From Streptomyces himalayensis subsp. himalayensis (lineage in GTDB: Bacteria; Actinomycetota; Actinomycetes; Streptomycetales; Streptomycetaceae): a stretch of 64,000 nt of DNA. The translations under genes and the position numbers were made by a program. The stretch is taken from positions 124,001 to 188,000 of the forward strand of contig NZ_JACEHE010000008.1 of the NCBI RefSeq assembly GCF_013778455.1, written 5' to 3'. The stretch's first letter is position 1, and each line of letters opens with the position of its first letter. Positions 29,240 through 38,141 of this stretch are shown one piece after another. The notes under the pieces were generated by a model. The model did no database searches. It saw only the letters and a list, made by a program, of their open reading frames with translations, and was not told the origin of the DNA.

Positions 29240-29245
29240 TAGCCT
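29240..29245 (+). promoter_or_regulatory. -10 element of a leaderless promoter (DUF2771-mqnB-mqnD)
   Basis: TAGCCT, six bases, ATG at 29252. It would drive the three-gene operon through mqnD. Confidence 0.6.
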
Positions 29246-29251
29246 TCGGCC

Positions 29252-29752
29252 ATGACCTCCCTGCCCCGCGGCAGTGCCGCAAGTGAACACCGCCCGGCGA
29301 ACCGCCGTCGCGCCGTCGCTGCCATCGGCGCCGTCTCCGCCGGACTTCTCGTCCTGTCGGCATGCGACAAGCCGACGCCGATCGCCACCATCACGGTCGG
29401 CGGCGACTCGGTGCACTCGGAAGCCTCCTGCTACGAGGGCGGTGAGGCGCTGAAGGCCTCGCAGCTGCAGGAGTGCCTGAAGGACAAGGACATCGAGACC
29501 ATCAAGGTCGACCCCGACGAGACCGTGCGCTTCGGTGTGGACCCGGAGATCGCGGACAAGGGCTGGACGATTCTCATGAACGGCCAGGCACTGACCGACG
29601 CCAGCAAGAAGACGTACCGCACCATCCCGGGCAGCGTGTTCTTCAACCAGCAGTACGGGGCCAGCGGCACCACCACGACGGTAAGCATCCTCGAGGGCGA
29701 CAGCTCGAAGGCCACGGGCCTGTGGTCGTTCAAGCTCAAGAAGGACGCCTGA
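29252..29752 (+). CDS. DUF2771 lipoprotein
   Basis: 166 residues. After an Arg-rich N region (RPANRRRAVAAIG) comes a hydrophobic segment and the lipobox LSAC, so it is exported and lipid-anchored at Cys 34 or so. Two further Cys (ASCYEGG, QECLKDK) may form a disulfide. DUF2771 has no known function. It is 11 bases upstream of mqnB and apparently co-transcribed with it. Confidence 0.85.
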   Translation: MTSLPRGSAASEHRPANRRRAVAAIGAVSAGLLVLSACDKPTPIATITVGGDSVHSEASCYEGGEALKASQLQECLKDKDIETIKVDPDETVRFGVDPEIADKGWTILMNGQALTDASKKTYRTIPGSVFFNQQYGASGTTTTVSILEGDSSKATGLWSFKLKKDA

Positions 29753-29763
29753 CCACGGCCTCC

Positions 29764-30573
29764 GTGCGGGTTCTCGTGGCCACCGCGGTCCCCGTCGAAC
29801 GGGACGCGGTGGCGCGGGCCTTCGCCTCCCCGCCGCGGGAGGTGCCGCTCCCCGGGACGACCCTGCACAGGGTCGAGCACCCGGCCCCGCCGGCCGAGGC
29901 AGCCGTCGCCCCTCTCGTCGACGCACCCGCCGCCACTCCCGCCTCGGCGCCCGCGACTGCTGTCCCTGTCGCCGACGCCGGGAGCCGATACGACCTGCTC
30001 GCCGCCGGCGTGGGCCCTGCCGCCGCGGCCGCCGCCACCGGGGCGGCCCTCACCGCTGCCGCGCTCGCCGGGCAGCCCTATGACCTCGTCGTTTCCGCAG
30101 GTATCGGCGGCGGGTTCCCGCCCGACGCCCCCGTCGGCTCGGTCGTCGTCGCCGACGAGATCACCGTCGCGGACCTCGGCGCGGAGACCGCCGACGGCTT
30201 CGTGTCCGTGACCGGGCTCGGTTTCGGCACCGTCACCCACTATCCGCCCCGATCACTCGTACGAGATGTGGCCGCGGCCACCGGTGGTGTGACGGGCACC
30301 GTCCTGACCGTCTCCACGGTGACCGGCTCGGCCGCGCGCGCCGCCGAGCTGCGTGCCCGCCACCCGGGCGCCGTCGCGGAGGCCATGGAGGGGTTCGGTG
30401 TCGCCGAGGCAGCGGCCGCACACGGCTGTCCGGTGCTGGAGATCCGCACGGTCTCCAACCCCGTCGGTCCGCGCGACCGCGCCGCCTGGCGCATCCCGGA
30501 GGCGCTCGCCACGCTCACCGAGGCGTTCGGGAAGACCGTGCATGTAGTGGAGAGTTGGAAGAAGCATGACTGA
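29764..30573 (+). CDS. mqnB: Futalosine hydrolase
   Basis: Cleaves the adenine/hypoxanthine base from (aminodeoxy)futalosine to give dehypoxanthine futalosine in the futalosine menaquinone pathway. Nucleoside phosphorylase fold: N terminus VRVLVATAVPVERDAV, then YDLVVSAGIGGGFP, and the nucleoside-binding VAEAMEGFGVAEAAAAHG. At 269 residues it is longer than usual because of an Ala/Pro-rich insert at about residues 40-78. GTG at 29764 chosen; the ribosome site is weak, so coupling to the upstream gene is likely. Overlaps mqnD by 8 bases. Confidence 0.92.
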   Translation: MRVLVATAVPVERDAVARAFASPPREVPLPGTTLHRVEHPAPPAEAAVAPLVDAPAATPASAPATAVPVADAGSRYDLLAAGVGPAAAAAATGAALTAAALAGQPYDLVVSAGIGGGFPPDAPVGSVVVADEITVADLGAETADGFVSVTGLGFGTVTHYPPRSLVRDVAAATGGVTGTVLTVSTVTGSAARAAELRARHPGAVAEAMEGFGVAEAAAAHGCPVLEIRTVSNPVGPRDRAAWRIPEALATLTEAFGKTVHVVESWKKHD

Positions 30574-31513
30574 GCAGCCGCAGACGGAGACAGGGACGGT
30601 TACGGGTCCCGGCGAGGCGACGGCGACGGAGCCGGGGCGCGGACGGCCGGAGTCGCCCGCCGCTTCCTCTGAAGCGCCTCTGAAGATCGCGTACTCCCCC
30701 TGCCCCAACGACACCTTCGTCTTCGACGCCTGGGCGCACGGCCGTGTCCCTGGCGCTCCGGCCCTCGACGTCACCTTCGCCGACATCGACATCACCAACG
30801 GCATGGCGGAGCGCGGCGAGTTCGACGTGCTGAAGGTGTCGTACGCCGTGCTGCCCTGGGTGCTCGAGGAGTACGCTCTGCTGCCCTGCGGCGGCGCGCT
30901 CGGCCGCGGCTGCGGGCCCCTCGTCCTCACCCGTGAGCCGGGGACGGACCTGCGCGGGAAGACGGTCGCCGTGCCGAGCGAGAGGTCCACGGCGTATCTG
31001 CTGTTCCGGCTGTGGGCCGCGGACACCGTGCCGGGCGGGGTCGGGGACGTCGTGGTGATGCCGTTCCACGAGATCATGCCCGCGGTGCGCGACGGCAAAG
31101 TCGACGCGGGTCTTGTGATCCACGAGGCCCGTTTCACCTACCAGAACTACGGTCTGCACTCCCTCGCCGACATGGGCGAGCACTGGGAGCTCACGACCGG
31201 CCTGCCGATCCCGCTGGGCGCCATCATCGCCAAGCGCTCGCTCGGCACCAGGACGCTGCGGCTGCTCGCCGAGTCGGCGCGCACGTCGGTCCGTATGGCG
31301 TGGGACGACCCGGAGGCCTCGCGTCCGTACGTCCTGGAGCACGCCCAGGAGATGGACCCGGCCGTCGCGGACCAGCACATCGGGCTGTACGTCAACGAGT
31401 TCACCGCAGATCTCGGCGAGGACGGCTATGCCGCAGTGCGCGGGCTCCTCACACGCGCAGCGGCCGAAGGGCTCGTACCGCCCCTCGGCCCTGACGCCCT
31501 GTCGTTCCCCTGA
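30566..31513 (+). CDS. mqnD: 1,4-Dihydroxy-6-naphthoate synthase
   Basis: Converts cyclic dehypoxanthine futalosine to 1,4-dihydroxy-6-naphthoate in menaquinone synthesis. Periplasmic-binding-protein-like fold. The start of the fold (IAYSPCPNDTFVFDAW) is the MqnD signature; VIHEARFTYQNYGL carries the catalytic His region. The first 30 residues are a Gly/Thr/Glu-rich extension. The last 35 codons are present again, in diverged form, at 31596-31700. Confidence 0.95.
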   Translation: MTEQPQTETGTVTGPGEATATEPGRGRPESPAASSEAPLKIAYSPCPNDTFVFDAWAHGRVPGAPALDVTFADIDITNGMAERGEFDVLKVSYAVLPWVLEEYALLPCGGALGRGCGPLVLTREPGTDLRGKTVAVPSERSTAYLLFRLWAADTVPGGVGDVVVMPFHEIMPAVRDGKVDAGLVIHEARFTYQNYGLHSLADMGEHWELTTGLPIPLGAIIAKRSLGTRTLRLLAESARTSVRMAWDDPEASRPYVLEHAQEMDPAVADQHIGLYVNEFTADLGEDGYAAVRGLLTRAAAEGLVPPLGPDALSFP

Positions 31514-31595
31514 CACAGGTCCGACGGACGGAGTCCGGCGCAGCCGCCCGAAGCCTGCGAAGCAGTGCGAGCGCGGCAGAAAGAAGGAGCCCGCC

Positions 31596-31700
31596 GATCT
31601 CGGCGAGGACGGCTACGCCGCCGTGCGCGGGCTCCTCACACGCGCAGCGGCCGAGGGGCTCGTACCGCCCCTCGGCCCGGATGCGCTCGCGTTCCCGTAA
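31596..31700 (+). pseudogene. Second, diverged 3' end of mqnD
   Basis: 105 bases matching the last 105 bases of mqnD (31409-31513) at a distance of 187 bases. By my count ten bases differ: eight are synonymous, one changes Ser to Ala, and one swaps TGA for TAA. The frame is fully open, but there is no start for a separate gene. This is the pattern of two alleles from different strains, not of a freely decaying copy. See findings. Confidence 0.88.
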
Positions 31701-31756
31701 TCCCATTCGTTCGATTCGCCGGTACGGGAACGCCGGGTGTCTGCCTCTACCCCGAG

Positions 31757-32140
31757 CTATACGTCCAGCTGGTCGGCGACCGCCCGCAGGAGGCCCGCGA
31801 TCTTCTTGCCGGAGGCCTTGTCGGGGTAGCGGCCCTTCTCCAGCATCGGCGTGATGTTCTCGAGCAGTGTGGTCAGGTCCTGGACGATCGACGCCAGTTC
31901 GTCCGGCTTGCGGCGCTGCGCGGCGGCCACCGAGGGGGTCGGCTCGAGCAGCGTCACCGACAGGGCCTGGTCGCCACGCTGACCTGCGACGACACCGAAC
32001 TCCACGCGCTGGCCCGGCTTGAGTGAGTCGATGCCTGCGGGCAGTACGGAGGAGTGAACGAAGACGTCACCGCCGTCGTCGCGGGAGAGGAAGCCGAAGC
32101 CCTTCTCGCTGTTGAACCACTTGACCTTGCCGGTAGGCAC
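31757..32140 (-). CDS. Cold-shock-domain protein with C-terminal extension
   Basis: 127 residues. The first 65 are a cold-shock domain: VKWFNSEKGFGFL (RNP1) and GGDVFVHSSVL (RNP2), which bind single-stranded RNA or DNA. The C-terminal 60 residues (QDLTTLLENITPMLEKGRY...) are a helical extension absent from ordinary Csp proteins. GTG at 32140 has GAGGA six bases upstream. Confidence 0.9.
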   Translation of the reverse strand: MPTGKVKWFNSEKGFGFLSRDDGGDVFVHSSVLPAGIDSLKPGQRVEFGVVAGQRGDQALSVTLLEPTPSVAAAQRRKPDELASIVQDLTTLLENITPMLEKGRYPDKASGKKIAGLLRAVADQLDV

Positions 32141-32311
32141 CTGAAGTCCTCGTCCTCGTACTCGTCTGCGCCGCCTTCTTCGGATGAAGGCGGCAGGGGA
32201 AAACGGCTCTGGATAGCAGTACAGCGGGTCGTGGAGACCCGCCGGCACCAAGGCTAACGGTCCGGGGGTCCGTGACAAGACGTCGCCGGACTGTTCCTAT
32301 GCGCTGGGAAC

Positions 32312-32317
32312 TACCCT
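32312..32317 (+). promoter_or_regulatory. -10 element of a leaderless promoter
   Basis: TACCCT, six bases, GTG at 32324. Confidence 0.55.
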
Positions 32318-32323
32318 GGTGCG

Positions 32324-32578
32324 GTGCGTGACAAAACCCAACCGAATTCCGCCGGGGCCGGTGACCGGCTGGTCCGTGCCGGCGCGATCGTCTTCTTCGC
32401 CGGGGCCGTGGCCACCCTGATCACAGTGGCACCGCTGTTTCTCGGCACCAAGCCGTTTCCGACGTACATGTTCGGCCTGAGCATGCTCATGGGCGTGGGC
32501 TTCGCGATCGCGGGCGCGGGGGTGCTGCGCTCCATCGCGGCACAGCGCCGCCAGGCCAGGTCGGTGTCGGCGCGGTAG
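32324..32578 (+). CDS. Small two-helix membrane protein
   Basis: 84 residues. Two hydrophobic helices (AGAIVFFAGAVATLITVAPL and MLMGVGFAIAGAGVL) and a basic tail (AAQRRQARSVSAR). Conserved in position next to the extended cold-shock gene in Streptomyces as far as I recall; function unknown. Its stop codon lies in the first unit of the tandem repeat at 32567-32649. Confidence 0.75.
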   Translation: MRDKTQPNSAGAGDRLVRAGAIVFFAGAVATLITVAPLFLGTKPFPTYMFGLSMLMGVGFAIAGAGVLRSIAAQRRQARSVSAR

Positions 32579-32649
32579 GCCCTTGGCGCGGTAGGCCCTC
32601 GGCGCGCCAGGCCGGTCGGCGCGCCAGGCCGGTCGGCGCGCCAGGCCCC
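32567..32649 (+). repeat. Five tandem 16-17 bp repeats starting at a stop codon
   Basis: Units: TCGGCGCGGTAGGCCC, TTGGCGCGGTAGGCCC, then TCGGCGCGCCAGGCCGG twice, then TCGGCGCGCCAGGCCCC. The first unit includes the TAG of the membrane protein gene, so the array is built from the end of that gene. Confidence 0.85.
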
Positions 32650-32750
32650 AAGGTGCCCGTGCGTCCACAGGGGCCGGGCCCATGCGCCCGCCGGCTCGCT
32701 GTGCGGTCGGGGTGCGCCCGTGGACCGGACCGGCGGTGCGGTCGCAGGGA

Positions 32751-33377
32751 TCAGGCGCTGGTGCTGCGGTAGTGGTCCGCCAGCCAGGCCGGGAACTCCG
32801 TCAGGTCACGGAGCACCACGTCGGCGCCCGCCGCGCGCAGTTCCTCCGCGTCGCAGGGACCGGTCGGGACCGCGACGGACAGCGCAGCCGCGGTGCGGGC
32901 GCCCAGTACGTCACCGGTGTGGTCGCCGACGTAGACGCTCGCGCCGTGCTCGCGCAGCGCGTGCGCCTTCCGCTCGGCCCACAGGTCCCCGATGAGCTCG
33001 TCGGCGTCGATGCGCAGATGCGTCAGGTGCAGCTTCGCGTTGGGCTCGTACTTCGCGGTGACGACGATGGCGCGGCCGCCCGCCGCCTGCACGGCGTGCA
33101 CCGCCTCCCGTGCGCCGGGCATCGCCAGCGTCCCGGTGATCGCGTGTGTCGGATACATCTCACGGTAGAGATCGGCCATCTCCGGAATGTGGTCCTCCGG
33201 GAACCAGTGCGCCAGCTCCACCTCGAGCGGCGGGCCGAGCCGGGTGATGGCGAGATCGGCGTCGATATACGTGTCCGTACGCGCCGAAAGCGCCAGGTAC
33301 GCCGCGCGGATGCCCGGCCGGGAGTCGATCAGGGTCATGTCGAGGTCGAAGCCGACCGTCAGAGGGCGCGAGGTCAT
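32751..33377 (-). CDS. HAD superfamily phosphatase
   Basis: 208 residues. Motif I is TVGFDLDMTLIDS (nucleophile Asp), motif II AIVVTAKYEPNA, motif IV YVGDHTGDVLGARTA. The cap is inserted between motifs I and II, as in phosphoglycolate phosphatase-like enzymes; substrate unknown. The ATG at 33377 is placed by a -10 element seven bases upstream; an in-frame ATG at 33386 is less likely. Confidence 0.88.
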   Translation of the reverse strand: MTSRPLTVGFDLDMTLIDSRPGIRAAYLALSARTDTYIDADLAITRLGPPLEVELAHWFPEDHIPEMADLYREMYPTHAITGTLAMPGAREAVHAVQAAGGRAIVVTAKYEPNAKLHLTHLRIDADELIGDLWAERKAHALREHGASVYVGDHTGDVLGARTAAALSVAVPTGPCDAEELRAAGADVVLRDLTEFPAWLADHYRSTSA

Positions 33378-33384
33378 GCAGGCC

Positions 33385-33390
33385 ATTGTG
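33385..33390 (-). promoter_or_regulatory. -10 element of a leaderless promoter (HAD gene)
   Basis: CACAAT on the minus strand, seven bases, ATG. The same hexamer precedes the gene starting at 48390. Confidence 0.5.
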
Positions 33391-33496
33391 CCCACACCAC
33401 GAGCGCGGCCTTCCCCCGCCGTACCTACGGCCGTTCCCTCCACGCTGCTCACAGCCGTTCCCGCCACGCTGCTCACCACCGGTGCCGGTGCGCTCG

Positions 33497-34645
33497 TCAC
33501 TGACGGTGCCGGCGGGCCCGCCACACCAGGAAGAGGGCGGAGGCGACGGCCGCGCCTCGTACCACCCAGGGCCAGGTCTCCGTCAGCGCATCGCTCATGT
33601 GTCCCTGCGGGATCGGCTCGCCCCAGCGTCCCTCGTTCCGGCCCCACAGCCAGACGACCGCGCCTGCGGCCACCAACCCGGGCATACCCAGCACCGCCCA
33701 CTTCGTCTCGGCGGTGCTGAGCCGGCTTGAGGCGTAGGCGAGGACCCAGCCGAAGGCGAGGGCGAGCCACTCGTCGAGGACGGCGCCGATGACGAGGAGT
33801 GCGGCGGCGAGCAGCAGCAAGGGACTGCCGAGTCCGGTCGTACGGAGTCGGGGCAGGCGGCGGCGTTCAGGGGCGGCGGGGTCGGCCTCGGCAACCAGGT
33901 CATCGGACGGAGCTGCCGCGGCTCCCTTGTCCGTGCCCTCGTACTGGCCGTCCTCCCCCTGGTCGATCTCCTCCGGGTCGTTCTCCTCCGGCGGCTGCAG
34001 TATCTCGGGGATCTCGATGCCGCCGACGAAGCCCGGCACGGTGTCCGCAACGCCGAACGGGCTGTCGTCCACCCTCCCCCAGTCTCGAATTCGCTCGACC
34101 GGGGGGACCCCCATCCAATCCGGTTCGGAACCGCTGGGGCCCAGCTCGTCCTCGCCCGCGAGATGCGGCGGCGACGCGGCGGTCCGGGGGCGCGGCGGCT
34201 CCTGCTCGCGACGCGGCCGCGGCACCATGCGACGCAGCCCCTTCGGCCGCTCCGGCGGCGCGGCCTCGCCCCCACGCTGCTGCGGCACGGCGGAACGGGC
34301 GGGCCGCGCGCTCGGCGCGGCCCCCGGCTCCGCTGGCTCCGCGTCCTCCGCCCGCCCGGCCTGCTCCGTCTGCCCCGGTCTCCGCGCCTGCTCCGTCCGC
34401 GACACATGGCCGCGGCCGGTGCCACCCGCCGCGGCGACCACCTCGTCGGGGGTACCGAGCCGGGCCAGGATGCGGCGGACCGCTGCCGGACTGTCGACCG
34501 TCGCGTTCGACCTGCACCGCTCGATCTCCCTCCGCAGCTCCGAGACCAGCCGCATCCGCGTGGCGGACGGCAACTGCCGCTGCTGGGCCAGGTCGCCGAC
34601 CCGGCTCAGATAGTCGAAGACGAGCTGATCGCTCTCAATCCCCAC
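33497..34645 (-). CDS. HAAS-domain membrane protein
   Basis: 382 residues. The first 75 are a HAAS-type helical domain (DQLVFDYLSRVGDLAQQ through ILARLGTPDEVVAAAG). Then about 170 residues of Pro/Glu/Arg-rich disordered linker and four or five C-terminal membrane helices. HAAS proteins are often paired with PadR-type regulators; none is near. GTG at 34645 has GGAGGGG five bases upstream. Function unknown. Confidence 0.8.
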   Translation of the reverse strand: MGIESDQLVFDYLSRVGDLAQQRQLPSATRMRLVSELRREIERCRSNATVDSPAAVRRILARLGTPDEVVAAAGGTGRGHVSRTEQARRPGQTEQAGRAEDAEPAEPGAAPSARPARSAVPQQRGGEAAPPERPKGLRRMVPRPRREQEPPRPRTAASPPHLAGEDELGPSGSEPDWMGVPPVERIRDWGRVDDSPFGVADTVPGFVGGIEIPEILQPPEENDPEEIDQGEDGQYEGTDKGAAAAPSDDLVAEADPAAPERRRLPRLRTTGLGSPLLLLAAALLVIGAVLDEWLALAFGWVLAYASSRLSTAETKWAVLGMPGLVAAGAVVWLWGRNEGRWGEPIPQGHMSDALTETWPWVVRGAAVASALFLVWRARRHRQ

Positions 34646-34750
34646 GAAGTCCCCTCCGGGACAAGCACCTTGAACTGCCCGCACCGACGACGTTACCCCG
34701 CCCACGACACCCCACCCCGCCACCACGACCCCGGCCGCGCCGCCACGTAG

Positions 34751-34826
34751 CTGTGGGCAGTCGTTCCGCTGGGCTGGGGGCACCTCCCACGCCCTTAAGG
34801 CAGTGGGGGAGGGTGGGCACAGCCCA
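34751..34826. repeat. Nested extragenic palindromes: family 1 inside family 2
   Basis: Outer part: CTGTGGGCAGTCGTTCCGCT at the left and GGTGGGCACAGCCCA at the right, as in 60093-60136. Between them sits a full inverted copy of family 1 (34774-34811, GGGGGCACCTCCC through GCAGTGGGGGAG). The rest of the 318-base gap 34646-34963 shows nothing else beyond the promoter of the next gene. Confidence 0.8.
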
Positions 34827-34950
34827 CGACGCACAGCACATCGCGTATAAGCCCAGCCCCGTGCAACGGAAGGCGCCCACAACGCACAGCACCCCCACGC
34901 ACAACCCCAACCCCGTACACCAGAACCCGCCCCCCGCCGGAGGCACCCGG

Positions 34951-34956
34951 TACCGT
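34951..34956 (+). promoter_or_regulatory. -10 element of a leaderless promoter
   Basis: TACCGT, seven bases, ATG at 34964. Confidence 0.55.
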
Positions 34957-34963
34957 TGACCGG

Positions 34964-37900
34964 ATGAGCACCGAGCAGACCCAGGAGCCCGCCGCGACGC
35001 CGGCGCGGCCGGCTCCGGAAGCGGCGGCACCCCCGCGCTCCCTCGCGGAAGCGCTCCGCGCCCGCGACGACGAGTCGCTGGCCGCCCTCCTGCGCGCCCG
35101 TCCCGACCTGCTCAGCCCCGTCCCCGGCGACCTCACCCAGCTGGCGACCCGCGCCGGCACCCGCGCCTCGGTCGTCCGCGCCCTGGAACGCCTCGACCGG
35201 TTCGCCCTGCAGACGGCGGAGGCCCTGGCCGTGGCCTCGGACCCGGCGCCGTACGAGAGGCTGCTCTCCCTGCTCACCGGCGACCGCACCGAGGCGGCCC
35301 CAGAAGCCACCCCAGCCCATGACCGAACCGTAGGCACAGCGGACCCAGCCGTGGCCACGATCGAGCACGCCCTCCCCCGAGCCCTCGCAACGCTGCGCGA
35401 ACAAGCCCTGGTCTGGGGCCCGGACGACCGTCTGCGCCTTGTCCGCACCGCCCGCGAACTGCTCACGCCATCACCGCAGCACCCGTCACCGACGGGGCTC
35501 GGCCCGACGGTCGCCGAGACCACGGCGGGCATGTCGCCCGGCCGGATCCAGGAGATCGTGGCGGCGGCCGGGCTGCCGACGACGCATGACGCGGTGTCGG
35601 CGGTCGCCGCGCTGACGGAGCTCTTCACGGACCGCAGCCGTATGTCGGCCCTCCTGGACGACGCGCCGGCGGAGTCGGTGGCGGTGCTGTCGCGGCTCGT
35701 ATGGGGCCCTCCGTACGGGCAGGTGACCGCCGATCCGGCGCCACATCTGCGCTGGCTCCTTGACCGCGGTCTGCTGCTGCCGACGGCTCCGGGCACCGTG
35801 GTGCTGCCGCGCGAGGCCACGCTGCATCTGCGCGGCGGCCGCGCACACCGGCAGCCGGAGCCGGTGCCGCCCGCGCTGGAGCCGGCGACCGAGCACCGTC
35901 CACAGGTTGTGGACGCGACGGCCGCGGGCCAGGCGTACACAGCGCTCGCGACCGTCGACGAGCTGCTGAAGGACTGGGACGAGGGCGGCCCGGCAGTACT
36001 GCGCGCGGGCGGCCTCAGCGTCCGTGACCTGAAGCGGACGGCCGTGGCACTCGACGTCTCGGAACCCCTCGCCGCCTTCTGGGTCGAACTCGCTTACGCG
36101 GCGGGGTTGCTGGCGTCGGACGGGGAGGCCGACGAGCGGTACGCGGCGACGCCCGCGTACGACGAATGGCTGGAGCTGCCTGTCGCCGAGCGCTGGGCCC
36201 GACTGGCCTCCGCCTGGCTGACTGCCACCCGCACGGCGGGCCTGGTCGGCGGGCGTGACGCCAAGGACCGCACCCTGTCGGCGCTGGGCCCGGGCCTGGA
36301 CCGCTCGGCCGCGCCCGAGGTACGCCACCGCGTCCTCACGCTCCTCGCCACGCTCCCCGAGGGCTCGGCCCCGACCGCCGAGTCCCTGCTCGCCCGCCTC
36401 CGCTGGGAACGCCCCCTTCGCGCGGGCGCCGCCCAGCCGTCGACCGCTCAGGACGATCTCCGTACCCGCCTCGCCCGATGGACGCTGACGGAGGCGGAGC
36501 TCCTGGGGGTCACGGGCCGGGGCGCCCTGTCGTCGCACGGCCGGGCACTGCTGGGTGCCGCGCCGGCCCCCGCCGCAACGGAGACCGGGCCGGGCATGGG
36601 TGGCGGCGCGGAGTCCCCGGCCCGCGGGCGGCACGCCCCGGCCGGGACGTCCGGCGACCGCGTGGCGGGCGCCACCGTGGCGGGGACCACCGGGCGGGAC
36701 GCCGTAACTCCCGTCGCCGAGGACCGCGTCACCACCGCGGGAGACGCCGAGGCGGACGAGTCCGGGGGACGCACGCCGTCCGATGCCGGCACACGGCGCG
36801 CCGCCCCGTCGGCAGGCACCGGGCCCGACACTGCGGCCGAGCGGGAAACAGCCGCCGGCCCGGATGCGGGCGACCGGCCGGGCGCCGGCGCCGGTGCGAA
36901 GCTGCCCGCCCGCAAGGCGCACATCGCCGACGAGACGCCGACCGTCGGCGACACCGGTCCAGTCGGCCCGGGCGTCCGCCGTGGACCGGCGGAGGCGCCT
37001 GCCGGGGCACCGGCGACGGGCCCCGCGGCGGCCGCCACGGTCGCCCCCGCCACGCCCCCCACCCCCGCCGAAGCCGCCGTCAACGCCGCCCGCGCCGCGC
37101 GCCTCCTCGCCCCCCTCCTCCCCGAACCCCTCGACCACGTCCTCCTTCAGGCCGACCTCACGGCCGTCGCTCCGGGGCCGTTGCAGCGGCCGCTCGCCGA
37201 CATGCTCGACGTGCTCGCCGATGTGGAGTCGAAGGGCGGGGCGACCGTGTACCGGTTCACGCCGGGGTCCGTGCGCCGGGCCCTGGACGCCGGCCGGTCG
37301 GCGTCCGATCTGCACGCGTTCCTGGCCGCGCACTCGCGGACCCCCGTCCCGCAGCCGCTCGCGTATCTGATCGACGACGTGGCCCGCAAGCACGGGCATC
37401 TGCGCATCGGCGCGGCATCCGCGTACGTCCGGTGTGACGACGACGCGGTGCTGAACGAGATCCTCGCCGACAAGCGGTCGGCGGCGCTGCGGCTGCGCCG
37501 GCTCGCGCCGACAGTGCTGGCGGCGCAGGCCGACCCGGCGGCGCTGCTCGACGGGCTGCGCGGCATGGGGTTCGCGCCCGCGGCGGAGGGCCCGGAGGGT
37601 GACGTGCTGATCACGAGGGCGCACGCTCACCGCACCCCGCCGCGCACCGCACCCGAGCCCGTGCCGGAGGGCCCGCCGGTGCCCGACACCACGCTGCTGG
37701 GCGCCGCGGTGCGCGCCATCCGCGCCGGGGACCGTGCGTCGACGGCCCCCCGCAGGACGTCGCCGGAGCACACCGGCGAGCTGCCGCGCACCACGCCGGC
37801 CGAAACCCTCGCCACGATGCAGGCCGCCGTGCTCACGGGCCAGGCGGTGTGGATCGGGTACGTCAACGCCGAGGGCGCCGCCAGCCAGCGCGTGATCGCG

Positions 37901-38017
37901 CCGGTCCGTGTGGAGGGCGGCTTCGTCACGGCCTACGACCACACGGCGGACGAGGTCCGCACATATCCGCTGCACCGCATCACGGGCGTCGCGGAGCTGG
38001 CCGAGGGCCAGATCTGA
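34964..38017 (+). CDS. Helicase-associated (XPB/Ssl2-like C-terminal domain) protein
   Basis: 1,017 residues. The last third (from about residue 700, PLDHVLLQADLTAVAPGPL) is the Helicase_C_3 / XPB-Ssl2-like domain. It lacks Walker motifs, so it is not a helicase itself. Residues 525-690 are an Ala/Thr/Gly/Pro-rich linker of low complexity. In actinobacteria this gene regularly precedes XPB (as in Mycobacterium), so the two are inferred to act together in DNA repair; that is not proven. The XPB gene starts 125 bases downstream, after a hairpin. Confidence 0.85.
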   Translation: MSTEQTQEPAATPARPAPEAAAPPRSLAEALRARDDESLAALLRARPDLLSPVPGDLTQLATRAGTRASVVRALERLDRFALQTAEALAVASDPAPYERLLSLLTGDRTEAAPEATPAHDRTVGTADPAVATIEHALPRALATLREQALVWGPDDRLRLVRTARELLTPSPQHPSPTGLGPTVAETTAGMSPGRIQEIVAAAGLPTTHDAVSAVAALTELFTDRSRMSALLDDAPAESVAVLSRLVWGPPYGQVTADPAPHLRWLLDRGLLLPTAPGTVVLPREATLHLRGGRAHRQPEPVPPALEPATEHRPQVVDATAAGQAYTALATVDELLKDWDEGGPAVLRAGGLSVRDLKRTAVALDVSEPLAAFWVELAYAAGLLASDGEADERYAATPAYDEWLELPVAERWARLASAWLTATRTAGLVGGRDAKDRTLSALGPGLDRSAAPEVRHRVLTLLATLPEGSAPTAESLLARLRWERPLRAGAAQPSTAQDDLRTRLARWTLTEAELLGVTGRGALSSHGRALLGAAPAPAATETGPGMGGGAESPARGRHAPAGTSGDRVAGATVAGTTGRDAVTPVAEDRVTTAGDAEADESGGRTPSDAGTRRAAPSAGTGPDTAAERETAAGPDAGDRPGAGAGAKLPARKAHIADETPTVGDTGPVGPGVRRGPAEAPAGAPATGPAAAATVAPATPPTPAEAAVNAARAARLLAPLLPEPLDHVLLQADLTAVAPGPLQRPLADMLDVLADVESKGGATVYRFTPGSVRRALDAGRSASDLHAFLAAHSRTPVPQPLAYLIDDVARKHGHLRIGAASAYVRCDDDAVLNEILADKRSAALRLRRLAPTVLAAQADPAALLDGLRGMGFAPAAEGPEGDVLITRAHAHRTPPRTAPEPVPEGPPVPDTTLLGAAVRAIRAGDRASTAPRRTSPEHTGELPRTTPAETLATMQAAVLTGQAVWIGYVNAEGAASQRVIAPVRVEGGFVTAYDHTADEVRTYPLHRITGVAELAEGQI

Positions 38018-38059
38018 CCATCACCGGGCGCCCGAGAATGTGACCGGCACCACATGACC

Positions 38060-38084
38060 GCCCCACCGATTTCCGTGGTGGGGC
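38060..38084 (+). terminator. Hairpin between the XPB-associated gene and XPB
   Basis: GCCCCACC and GGTGGGGC with a nine-base loop. It may terminate or attenuate the upstream transcript, giving XPB its own promoter. Confidence 0.45.
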
Positions 38085-38141
38085 ACACTGGACGTTTGGC
38101 TGTGCACACCGCACAGACCGTGCAGAAAGGGACGGACGCGA

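Noticed and set aside
35486..37975. 829-codon minus-strand frame
   Set aside because: Antisense to the XPB-associated gene; typical GC-bias artefact.
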